A DNA stretch of 64,000 nt. Origin: Pseudarthrobacter sulfonivorans. Lineage in GTDB: Bacteria > Actinomycetota > Actinomycetes > Actinomycetales > Micrococcaceae. The DNA lies in assembly GCF_001484605.1 (NCBI RefSeq), contig NZ_CP013747.1, forward strand, positions 3,162,001-3,226,000, read 5' to 3'. Below the pieces are notes generated by a model. The model saw only the letters and a list, made by a program, of their open reading frames with translations. It searched no databases and was not told the DNA's origin. A program made the translations under genes and the position numbers. This document shows positions 1 through 6,773 of the stretch, one piece after another (position 1 is the stretch's first letter; every line of letters begins with the position of its first letter).

Positions 1-68
1 TCGTGGGCCGGACGCGCAGCCGCTACGTCGAGGCCTACGAGAAGATCACCGGCAGGACGTTCGCCTAG
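1..68 (+). CDS. purC: Phosphoribosylaminoimidazole-succinocarboxamide synthase, C-terminal end (partial)
   Basis: Only the last 21 codons are present, entering from the left edge in the frame that starts at base 3 and ending at TAG 66-68. The residues read VGRTRSRYVEAYEKITGRTF followed by A. The segment RYVEAYEKITGRTF is the characteristic C-terminus of SAICAR synthetase, which joins aspartate to CAIR in purine synthesis. The call rests on this short tail alone, but the tail is distinctive. Confidence 0.8.
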   Translation, partial: VGRTRSRYVEAYEKITGRTFA

Positions 69-80
69 GGCGTTTTTGAC

Positions 81-103
81 GGGCCCGGCTTCAGGCCGGG
101 CCC
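81..103. terminator. Hairpin between convergent purC and the XRE-TPR regulator
   Basis: A 9-bp GC-rich perfect stem, GGGCCCGGC at 81-89 and GCCGGGCCC at 95-103, has a 5-nt loop. It lies between the purC stop and the end of the convergent regulator gene and could terminate both. Neither side has a good T-tract; a TTTTT run lies on the left, on the purC side. Confidence 0.55.
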
Positions 104-107
104 GAAC

Positions 108-1382
108 CTAGCTTGCTTTGACGTCATTCGCAGCTGCGGCGGCCCGCTGCTGGGCAAGCCTGATCTCAAGGACCGCGTCCAGTGCCTGCTGGACGCGGTC
201 CGAGGCTCCCGCGGCACTGAAGGCCTTCTGCGCTTCTTCGAGATAGACCAGGGCTTCGTCTGACTCGCCGGCGGCCTTCAGCGACTTTCCCAGCAGGAGT
301 GAAACTTCGCCTGCCGTGTGCTTGGCCAGAGCCCCTGATTCCGAGTGGATCTCGCGGAGCTTGTTGATGGCGGCCACGATGTCGCCGGTGAGATACAGCC
401 AGCGCGCGCGGATGAACGCAACTTCCAGCTGGTCGCTCTTGTTGCCGCCCACAATGGACAGCGCCAGTTCAGCGCGCTCGATGCTGGAAAGTGTTTCCGG
501 TTCTACAATTCCGGAGGACAGCCGGACGGCGGCCGAGGCCTTGTTGAAGCGGGCCCACAGATCAATGTCGTTGGCAGGGGACAGCATCCGGGCGGCGCGC
601 TCGTGGTACTTGATGCCCTCGGGGTAGTCGTGCCGCATAAAGGCGACGTTTCCGATCACCCAGGCAACCTCACCGGCAAGCTGGGACATGGAGTGCTCGT
701 CCATCTGGTCATTCATGGCCTGGCAGTACTTCCAGGCCTCGTCCAGGCGGCCGCTCTCCGCCAGCGCGCCGATCAGCGCGCGGTAGGCGCCGATGATCAG
801 CGTGGAACCGTTGGGCAGCTGGCCGCAGAGTTGGACGGCCGCCAATGCGTGTTCCACGGCAGTGCTCAGCTGTCCCTGTCCCTGGCAGATCGCCGCGAGC
901 ATCTGGCGGGCACGGACGGCGAGGCCGGCAGACTCCGTGGCCATGGGGTGCTCCAGGAGGTGCTGCATGATCTTTTGGCATTCCTGCCAGTTGCCCTGCT
1001 TGATCAGGCATTCGGCCTGCATGTAGGTCATGTTCCACCACGCGCTGGTGTTCTTGCCTTCCAAGGCTATCTGGGCCGCGTTGGCTGCGTGGGTGGCGGC
1101 CAGAGGATAGTCCCTGAGGTCCCAGGCCTGGCGCGCGTAGAGGCCGGCCAGGACGTACTCGGCGTCGCTGACAGTGATGGGCTGGCTCCAGGCTTCCAGC
1201 GCCTTGGGCGCCAGCTCCAGCCTGCGGGCGAGCTCCTCGATCACTTCGGCCGTCGGCTCACGGCGGCCGGTTTCGAGGAGGGAGATGTAACTGGGGGAAT
1301 ACAGGTCCTTGCCCAGTTCAGCCTGTGTCAGCCCACGTTCGAGACGCTCCGCACGGAGCTTCTCCCCGAATCCGTTGCCCAC
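108..1382 (-). CDS. XRE-family HTH regulator with C-terminal TPR-like repeats (RRNPP-like candidate peptide receptor)
   Basis: A cytoplasmic DNA-binding protein of 424 aa. Residues about 5-60 form an XRE helix-turn-helix (GEKLRAERLERGLTQAELG, then SYISLLETGRREPT). The remaining 350 or so residues are all-helical and look like TPR units, for example YPLAATHAANAAQIALEGKN and YPEGIKYHERAARML. I chose GTG 1382 because AGGAGG lies 7 nt upstream; the reading frame stays open 28 codons further but that part has no ribosome site. The architecture and size match the Firmicute Rgg/PlcR/NprR regulators, which bind short re-imported peptides. It is divergent from, and 132 bp away from, a secreted peptide gene with repeated motifs. 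No DUF397 partner, common beside Streptomyces XRE genes, is present. Peptide sensing is inferred, not shown. Confidence 0.8.
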   Translation of the reverse strand: MGNGFGEKLRAERLERGLTQAELGKDLYSPSYISLLETGRREPTAEVIEELARRLELAPKALEAWSQPITVSDAEYVLAGLYARQAWDLRDYPLAATHAANAAQIALEGKNTSAWWNMTYMQAECLIKQGNWQECQKIMQHLLEHPMATESAGLAVRARQMLAAICQGQGQLSTAVEHALAAVQLCGQLPNGSTLIIGAYRALIGALAESGRLDEAWKYCQAMNDQMDEHSMSQLAGEVAWVIGNVAFMRHDYPEGIKYHERAARMLSPANDIDLWARFNKASAAVRLSSGIVEPETLSSIERAELALSIVGGNKSDQLEVAFIRARWLYLTGDIVAAINKLREIHSESGALAKHTAGEVSLLLGKSLKAAGESDEALVYLEEAQKAFSAAGASDRVQQALDAVLEIRLAQQRAAAAANDVKAS

Positions 1383-1402
1383 GGGATTTCCTCCTAATTC
1401 TG

Positions 1403-1473
1403 GACAGTCTTTGTACTCAATGCTTGACAGTCCCTGTGGAAAACATTTTACAATGTATGTCAACAAGGACAGT
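1403..1473. promoter_or_regulatory. Three GACAGT direct repeats between regulator and peptide gene
   Basis: GACAGT occurs at 1403-1408, 1426-1431 and 1468-1473, with spacings of 23 and 42 bp, close to whole numbers of helical turns. The middle copy also forms ACAG-TCC-CTGT (1427-1437). The first and third copies are each followed by TTTGTA a few bases later. They flank the peptide promoter and are candidate binding sites for the adjacent XRE-TPR regulator. Confidence 0.45.
1424..1454 (+). promoter_or_regulatory. Probable sigma-70-type promoter of the peptide gene
   Basis: TTGACA at 1424-1429 matches the -35 consensus, and TACAAT at 1449-1454 is a good -10 box. The spacer is 19 bp, slightly long, which is typical of promoters needing an activator. 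A start site near 1461 would leave a leader of about 54 nt before the ATG at 1515. Confidence 0.55.
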
Positions 1474-1514
1474 GCTGACTTTGTAACGAATCCGACTCGT
1501 ATTGAGGAACTTAT

Positions 1515-1727
1515 ATGTTGAAGAAGATTGCGGCCGCTGGCGTACTCGCTGCTGCCCTGGCATTTTCTGCGGCGGCCCCGGCTGTCCTGTCGGCAGGTTC
1601 CATCGCCGACACCACCGGCGTATCCGTAGCCGTTGGCAACTGGCCCGATCCCATGTCCAAGCCCGTCAAGGACAAGACCGGCGGCACGTACACCACCAAC
1701 GTTGGCAACTGGCCCGACCCGATGTAA
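1515..1727 (+). CDS. Small secreted prepropeptide with two VGNWPDPM repeats (candidate pheromone precursor)
   Basis: A 70-aa protein starting at ATG 1515, with GAGGAA at 1504-1509 as ribosome site. Residues 1-4 (MLKK) are basic, residues 5-27 are hydrophobic and alanine-rich with AxA cleavage options (SAA, APA), so it should be exported by Sec. The mature part holds VGNWPDPM twice: once internally (bases 1632-1655) and once as the exact C-terminus (1701-1724). The two 24-nt copies differ at only two bases, both synonymous (GAT/GAC, CCC/CCG), so the peptide sequence is what is conserved. There is no cysteine and no modifying enzyme nearby. It is divergent from the XRE-TPR regulator, which suggests that a processed fragment such as the C-terminal octapeptide is the signal. 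I do not recognise a named family. Confidence 0.75.
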   Translation: MLKKIAAAGVLAAALAFSAAAPAVLSAGSIADTTGVSVAVGNWPDPMSKPVKDKTGGTYTTNVGNWPDPM

Positions 1728-1747
1728 GGAATCCTCTCAGGAGGCGC

Positions 1748-1787
1748 GGCCCCGGGGCATGGTCATCATGCCTCGGGGCCATTTCTT
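1748..1787 (+). terminator. Rho-independent terminator of the peptide gene
   Basis: A 14-bp stem with a single mismatch pairs 1748-1761 with 1767-1780 around a 5-nt loop, and is followed by ATTTCTTTG. It starts 21 nt after the peptide stop codon, so the peptide gene is a single-gene transcript. Confidence 0.75.
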
Positions 1788-1840
1788 TGTCCGGGCACTT
1801 GACCGTTCCTAGCCCCGGCGCTTGACAGCCGGGAAACACA

Positions 1841-1873
1841 AAAGAGGGCCTCCCCTGGGGGAGACCCTCTTTC
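1841..1873 (-). terminator. Terminator of the tRNA-Pro gene
   Basis: On the minus strand AAAGAGGG and CTCCCC pair with GGGGAG and CCCTCTTT, giving a long nearly perfect stem that ends in a CTCTTTTG run. It lies 4 nt past the CCA end of the tRNA. Confidence 0.7.
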
Positions 1874-1876
1874 AAT

Positions 1877-1953
1877 TGGTCGGGATGACAGGATTTGAAC
1901 CTGCGACCTCGTCGTCCCGAACGACGCGCGCTACCAAGCTGCGCCACATCCCG
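1877..1953 (-). tRNA. tRNA-Pro (anticodon CGG)
   Basis: Read on the minus strand, acceptor CGGGATG pairs with CATCCCG. The D arm is GCGC...GCGC. The anticodon stem CGTCG/CGACG holds loop TTCGGGA, giving anticodon CGG for CCG codons. The T arm loop is TTCAAAT. The discriminator is A and CCA is encoded (1877-1879). All arms fold without gaps. Confidence 0.95.
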
Positions 1954-2034
1954 ATCCGCTGCAAAAGCAACTTTACAAGAATAGCCGACGCCGGGCCCGG
2001 ATGCGAAATCGGCGGCGCAGGCCGGGCCAGATCC

Positions 2035-3933
2035 CTAGACCAGGGAGTCCTTCCAGGCGCCGTGGAGGTCTGCGAAGCGTCCGCCGCCGCCGATGAGTTC
2101 CGCGGGGGTGCCGTCCTCAACCACGCGGCCGTCGTGGACCACCAGGACGCGGTCGGCAGTTTCAACGGTGGAGAGGCGGTGCGCGATGATCAGCGCCGTC
2201 CGGCCGCCGCCGGCAGCAGCTGAGCCCTCGGCCGCAGATCCCGCATCAGACGAGCCCGGGGCACCTGCCGGACTGCCGGCGTCGGACGTTGCCCGCAGAA
2301 GGCGCGCCAGGCCGCTCTGGACGAGCCGCTCGGAGGGGATGTCCAGGGACGAGGTGGCCTCGTCCAGGATCAGCACCGCCGGCCGGGCCAGGAACGCCCG
2401 GGCGAAGCTGATCAGCTGCCGTTGCCCGGAGGACACCCGGCCGCCGCGCTTGTTGACATCCGTGTCATAGCCTTCGGGGAGTTCGGTAATGAACTCGTGG
2501 GCGCCCACGGCCCGGGCAGCATCCTCGATCTCCGCCCGCGAAGCCTCCGGCCGGCCCAGCGCGATGTTGTCCGCCACGGAGCCGCTGAACAGGAACGCCT
2601 CCTGCGTGACCATCACGATGTTCCGGCGCAGGTCCGTGGTGGTGAGGCTGCGCAGGTCCACCCCGTCCAGGGTCAGGGAGCCGGAGGAGACGTCGTAGAA
2701 GCGGGCGATCAGCTTGGCAAGCGTGGATTTCCCGGCACCGGTCTGCCCCACCAGGGCCACGGTCTGGCCGGCGGGGATGTGCAGGTCCATGGTGGGGATG
2801 ACCACAGGGCCGTCGCCGTAGCGGAACTCCACACCCTTGAAATCGACGGCGCCCCTGGCATCGCGGAGCGCAACAGGGTTCTTGGGCGGACGGACCGTGG
2901 GAACCTCCTCCAGCAGGCCGGACACCTTCTCCAGGGCAGCCTGGGCGCTCTGGAAGGAGTTGTAGAACATGGCCATCTGGTCCACCGGCTGGAAGAAGCG
3001 TTTGGTGGAAAGGATCAGTGCCAGCAGCACGCCCACGGCAAGGTCCCCGTCCAGCACACGGAACCCGCCGAACAGGAGCACCACGGCCACGCAGACGTTG
3101 CCGATCAGCACCAGCCCGGGCTGGAAAATGCCGTTGAGGTTGATGGAGCGCACGGTGACCAGCCGGTAGTCCTCGGACAGCTGGCCGTACGTCTCGGCGT
3201 TTTCAGTTTCCTTGCGGAAGGCCTTCACGGCGCGGATCCCGGTCATGGTCTCCACAAAGTGCACAATCAGCCGGGCGGACACCACCCGGGATTCGCGGAA
3301 CACGATCTGGGAGTGCTTCTGGTACCAGCGCGACAGGAAGTACATCGGGACGCCGGCGGCCAGCACGATCAGCCCGCTGCGCCAGTCCAGGGCAAACACC
3401 GTCACAGCCGTGAAGACCATGAACAGCAGGCCCGAGGCAAGGGAGCTGACACCGGAGTCGAGGAGTTCCCGCAGCGCCTCCAGGTCCGAGGTCTGCCGGG
3501 CGATGATCCGTCCCGACGTGTACTTTTCGTGGAACTCCAGGCTCAGGCGCTGCGTGTGCCGGAAGACCCGGACGCGCAGGTCCAGCAGCATCGCCTGGCT
3601 GAGCCGCGCGGTGGAGGTGACGTAGAGGGCGGTGAGTCCCGCCGTCGCAATCGCTGCGAGCAGGTACGCGACACCGGTAAGCACCAGAGGGAGGTTGTCG
3701 CCCGCCTGCAACGACGGGAGCGCGTGGTCGATGCCGAACGCGATCAGTGCAGGCCCGGCCACGCGCGCGGCCTGGGACAGGACCACGGTGGCGATGGTCA
3801 GCCAGAACCTGAGCCGCACCGGACGGATCAGGGTGGCCAAGAGGGCGAGCGACCGCCGTCGTACGGTTTTACTGTCCGACTTGCTGAGGTGCGTGTTGTC
3901 CTCGTTGGCGGTGCCGAAGGTTGCGTTACTCAT
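2035..3933 (-). CDS. ABC exporter half-transporter, subunit with canonical Walker B and degenerate signature
   Basis: A 632-aa fused membrane-ATPase protein. Six membrane helices fill about residues 38-330, followed by an ATP-binding domain. Visible motifs are Walker [11 protein letters not shown]-loop VTQEAFLF, Walker [13 protein letters not shown] with catalytic Glu, and H-loop ALIIAHRLS. The signature motif is VSSGQRQ rather than LSGGQ. An Ala/Ser/Gly-rich insert of about 35 residues sits just before the H-loop. Its start codon overlaps the stop of the next upstream gene (ATGA, 3930-3933). The two proteins complement each other's motif defects and most likely form one heterodimeric multidrug or lipid exporter. 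The substrate cannot be told. Confidence 0.88.
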   Translation of the reverse strand: MSNATFGTANEDNTHLSKSDSKTVRRRSLALLATLIRPVRLRFWLTIATVVLSQAARVAGPALIAFGIDHALPSLQAGDNLPLVLTGVAYLLAAIATAGLTALYVTSTARLSQAMLLDLRVRVFRHTQRLSLEFHEKYTSGRIIARQTSDLEALRELLDSGVSSLASGLLFMVFTAVTVFALDWRSGLIVLAAGVPMYFLSRWYQKHSQIVFRESRVVSARLIVHFVETMTGIRAVKAFRKETENAETYGQLSEDYRLVTVRSINLNGIFQPGLVLIGNVCVAVVLLFGGFRVLDGDLAVGVLLALILSTKRFFQPVDQMAMFYNSFQSAQAALEKVSGLLEEVPTVRPPKNPVALRDARGAVDFKGVEFRYGDGPVVIPTMDLHIPAGQTVALVGQTGAGKSTLAKLIARFYDVSSGSLTLDGVDLRSLTTTDLRRNIVMVTQEAFLFSGSVADNIALGRPEASRAEIEDAARAVGAHEFITELPEGYDTDVNKRGGRVSSGQRQLISFARAFLARPAVLILDEATSSLDIPSERLVQSGLARLLRATSDAGSPAGAPGSSDAGSAAEGSAAAGGGRTALIIAHRLSTVETADRVLVVHDGRVVEDGTPAELIGGGGRFADLHGAWKDSLV

Positions 3934-5738
3934 CGGATGCTGTCCTCTGACTCGTCCTCAAGCTCCGACAGTTCCGAATCCAGGTCCCGTGGTTCCCGGT
4001 CCAGGCTGGCGATGACGTAGCGGTAATGGGGGTTGTGCGCCAGAAGTTCCGTGTGGGTTCCGACGGCGGCGATCCGGCCTTCCTCGAGCAGCGCCACCCG
4101 GTCAGCCAGCGCCACGGTGGACGGGCGGTGCGCGACGATCAGTGTGGTGGTGTCCTTCAAGACCGCGCGGAGCCGGGTTTCCACGAGCTCCTCGGTGTGC
4201 ACGTCCAGGGCCGAGAGCGGATCGTCCAGCACGAGGACCCGGGGCCGCGCCGCGATGGCCCGGGCCAGGGCGATCCGCTGCCGCTGCCCGCCGGAGAGGC
4301 TCAGTCCCTCCTCGCCGATGAGGGTGGCCACGCCCTCCGGCAGCGAGTACGCGAAGTGCGCCTGCGCTACATCCAGGGCTTCGTCCAGGGCTGCCTCGGT
4401 CCGGTCCGGCGCCCCGAGGAGCACGTTGTCGCGGACGGAACTGGAGAACAGCGTGGTGTCCTCGAACGCGACGCCCACTACGCGCCGGAGCCCGTCGACG
4501 TCGAACTCGCGCAGGTCCACCCCGTCGATGGTGATGGAGCCGTCGGTGACGTCGTACAGGCGCGGGACCAGCTGGATCAGCGCGCTCTTGCCGCTGCCCG
4601 TGATGCCCACCAGTGCCATGGTTTCGCCGGGCCGGACATCCAGGTTGATGTCTTTGAGGATGGGTCTGTCCGGGGCGTCCTCGAACGCGAACGTGGCGTT
4701 ATTGAAGCTGAGTGCGCCCTTCAGTGGCGAGGGGGTGCGCGGCTCCGGGGGACTGGTGATGGTGTTGACCGAATCCATGACTTCGAAGTGGCGGTCGACG
4801 GCGGATTTGGCGGTGAGTGCCATGGCCAGCAGCATGCCGGAGAATTCCACCGGCATCGCGATGACCGCGGCGGTGGCGAAGAAGGCCACCAGGGCGCCGA
4901 TGCTCAGCTGGCCGCTGGCGCAAAGCATCACGCCCACTACCAGTCCGGCGCCGAGCGCGAGTTCGGGCAGCAGGGTGACCACCATGGTGAACGTGGCCTG
5001 GTGCTTCGCCTTCATGATCTCGGTCTGGCGGAGTTCCTCGGCCTGCTCGTTGAAGTTTTCCAGGGCCTCGCGGCTGCGGCCGAAGGCCTTCAGGACGCGG
5101 ATGCCGTGGACGGATTCCTCCACGGTGGTGGCGAGGTCGCCGGCCTGGTCCTGGCTCCGCCGCGCCACCTTGCTGAAGCGGGTCCGGAACCGGAAACCGT
5201 ACGCCATGATGGGCACCGCGGCGGCTAGGAAAATCAGGGCCAGTTGCCAGCTCATGGAGAACATAACCACAATGCCGATGACCACCGTGAGCGTGGTGAC
5301 CACCAGCATGATGGCACCGAACGCCATCCAGCGGCGGAGGAAGTTCAGGTCCGTCATGGCGCGTGAGAGGAGTTGGCCGGAGCCCCAGCGGTCATGGAAG
5401 GACACGGTCAGGTCCTGCAGGTGCCCGTAGAGCGAGACCCGCATCCGGGTTTCCACAGTGGTGGCCGGGTTGATCACAAACTGCCGGCGGAGGGCCACGA
5501 GTCCCGCTTCCGCGATGCCCAGGACCAGGATTACGACGGCGGCAGTCCAGACCGCGTCCGACGCGCCACCGGGTTTGAGGGACTCATTGACGAGGACCCG
5601 CAGCACCTGCGGGATGGTCAGCGCCACAACGCTGGCCAGGAGTGCGCAGAGGAGCCCCATCACCAGCCGGGGGATGATCGGCCTCACATGAGGGTAAAGA
5701 CGGCTGATGGATCTGAAAAATGAGGTCTGCTTGGCCAT
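3930..5738 (-). CDS. ABC exporter half-transporter, subunit with degenerate Walker B
   Basis: A 602-aa protein with N-terminal membrane domain (about residues 20-310) and C-terminal ATPase domain. Motifs are Walker [11 protein letters not shown], signature [14 protein letters not shown] (canonical), Walker [13 protein letters not shown] and H-loop TLIVAHRPS. The residue after the Walker B Asp is Asp instead of the catalytic Glu. In heterodimeric exporters such as TM287/288 and BmrCD one nucleotide site is degenerate in just this way. The C-terminus ends in an acidic tail ([14 protein letters not shown]). It is the first gene of a two-gene operon with the downstream subunit. Confidence 0.88.
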   Translation of the reverse strand: MAKQTSFFRSISRLYPHVRPIIPRLVMGLLCALLASVVALTIPQVLRVLVNESLKPGGASDAVWTAAVVILVLGIAEAGLVALRRQFVINPATTVETRMRVSLYGHLQDLTVSFHDRWGSGQLLSRAMTDLNFLRRWMAFGAIMLVVTTLTVVIGIVVMFSMSWQLALIFLAAAVPIMAYGFRFRTRFSKVARRSQDQAGDLATTVEESVHGIRVLKAFGRSREALENFNEQAEELRQTEIMKAKHQATFTMVVTLLPELALGAGLVVGVMLCASGQLSIGALVAFFATAAVIAMPVEFSGMLLAMALTAKSAVDRHFEVMDSVNTITSPPEPRTPSPLKGALSFNNATFAFEDAPDRPILKDINLDVRPGETMALVGITGSGKSALIQLVPRLYDVTDGSITIDGVDLREFDVDGLRRVVGVAFEDTTLFSSSVRDNVLLGAPDRTEAALDEALDVAQAHFAYSLPEGVATLIGEEGLSLSGGQRQRIALARAIAARPRVLVLDDPLSALDVHTEELVETRLRAVLKDTTTLIVAHRPSTVALADRVALLEEGRIAAVGTHTELLAHNPHYRYVIASLDREPRDLDSELSELEDESEDSIR

Positions 5739-5820
5739 GCCCGCTTCTCAAGCTCTAAATCGAATGTAGTTTCCCTTAGCAACTACCCTATGCCATGGCG
5801 TGAGCAGGTTCACACCTTCG

Positions 5821-6768
5821 TTATTCGGGGGAGGTGAGCGTCAGCAGGACGGCCTCGGGTTTGCAGGCGATACGGATGGGAGCGAACCGGGAGGTGCCGA
5901 TGCCGCCCGAGACGTTGACCGGCGTCGTACGTCCGTTGCTTTCCCAGCTGTTGAGTCCCTTGGCCCGCCACGTAGGGAGGTCGCAGTTGGACACCAGGGC
6001 GCCGTAGCCGGGGATGCAGAGCTGGCCGCCGTGGGTGTGGCCCGCCAGCAGCAGGTCCGCGCCGTCCTGCGTGAAGTGGTCCAGGACCCGCTGGTACGGG
6101 GCATGGATGACCGCAACCCGGAGGTGCGCGTTCTCGTCCTGGTCACGGGTGCCGCGGGGCCAGCCCGCATAGCGCTCCCGGTCCAAGTGCGGATCGTCCA
6201 CGCCGGAGAAGTCGAAACGGATGCCCTTCAGTACCACCGATTGGTGCCGGTTGGTGAGGTCCACCCAGCCGCCCATGCCGAAGCCGGACCGCAGCCGTGG
6301 CCAGTCCAGTTCGGTTTCTTTGGGCTTGATCTTCGATGGACCCAGCAGGTAGGACGCGGGGTTCTTGAAGCTCGGGCCGTAGTAGTCGTTGGACCCCGGG
6401 ACGAAAACGCCGGGGAATTCCAGTAGCGGGCGCAGTGCTTTGAGCAGGGGCTCCACGGCCTTGACGTGGCTGAGGTTGTCCCCGGTGTTGACCACCAGGT
6501 CCGGCTCCAGCGACGCCAGCGACTCGAGCCAGCGGGCCTTGGTGTCCTGGCCCGGGACGAAGTGGATGTCGCTCAGGTGCAGGACGCGGAAGGGCGCGTG
6601 GCCTGCCGGCAGGATGGGCAATGTCTCCTCGCGGAGGACAAACTGGTTCTTCTCCCACAGCCCGTATCCGAAGGCGGCGAGACCCGCTGCGGTGCCCGCG
6701 CCGGCGGTGACGGCAAAGCCGCGCCCGAGGTTCCGGACGCGGCTGGCCAATGCAGGGCTGACTGCCAT
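5821..6768 (-). CDS. Membrane-anchored metallophosphoesterase (YkuE-like)
   Basis: A 315-aa calcineurin-like phosphoesterase. The metal-binding motifs are in order: HLSDIH, NTGDNL, GSND (in place of the usual GNHD), VIHAPY and AGHTHGGQ. A hydrophobic stretch around residues 17-35 suggests an uncleaved membrane anchor with the catalytic domain outside. It lies 5 nt after the penicillin-binding protein gene in the same direction, so they are probably co-transcribed, which fits a role at the envelope. The substrate is not predictable from sequence. Confidence 0.85.
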   Translation of the reverse strand: MAVSPALASRVRNLGRGFAVTAGAGTAAGLAAFGYGLWEKNQFVLREETLPILPAGHAPFRVLHLSDIHFVPGQDTKARWLESLASLEPDLVVNTGDNLSHVKAVEPLLKALRPLLEFPGVFVPGSNDYYGPSFKNPASYLLGPSKIKPKETELDWPRLRSGFGMGGWVDLTNRHQSVVLKGIRFDFSGVDDPHLDRERYAGWPRGTRDQDENAHLRVAVIHAPYQRVLDHFTQDGADLLLAGHTHGGQLCIPGYGALVSNCDLPTWRAKGLNSWESNGRTTPVNVSGGIGTSRFAPIRIACKPEAVLLTLTSPE

Positions 6769-6773
6769 GGAGG

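Noticed and set aside
345..1397. Long open frame on the plus strand opposite the XRE-TPR regulator
   Set aside because: It is the antisense shadow of a well-supported regulator in high-GC DNA, with no family motifs or ribosome site.
1515..1727. Peptide gene as a lanthipeptide or other modified bacteriocin
   Set aside because: There is no cysteine, no leader motif and no modification enzyme or dedicated transporter beside it; the repeats and the adjacent receptor-like regulator fit a signal better.
1877..1953. tRNA-Pro as an integration (att) site
   Set aside because: I looked for an integrase or a repeat of the tRNA 3' end nearby and saw none; the flanks are ordinary chromosomal genes.
2422..4020. 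532-codon open frame opposite the ABC exporter gene
   Set aside because: The protein is Gly/His/Gln-rich without motifs, and mirrors codon bias of the minus-strand gene.
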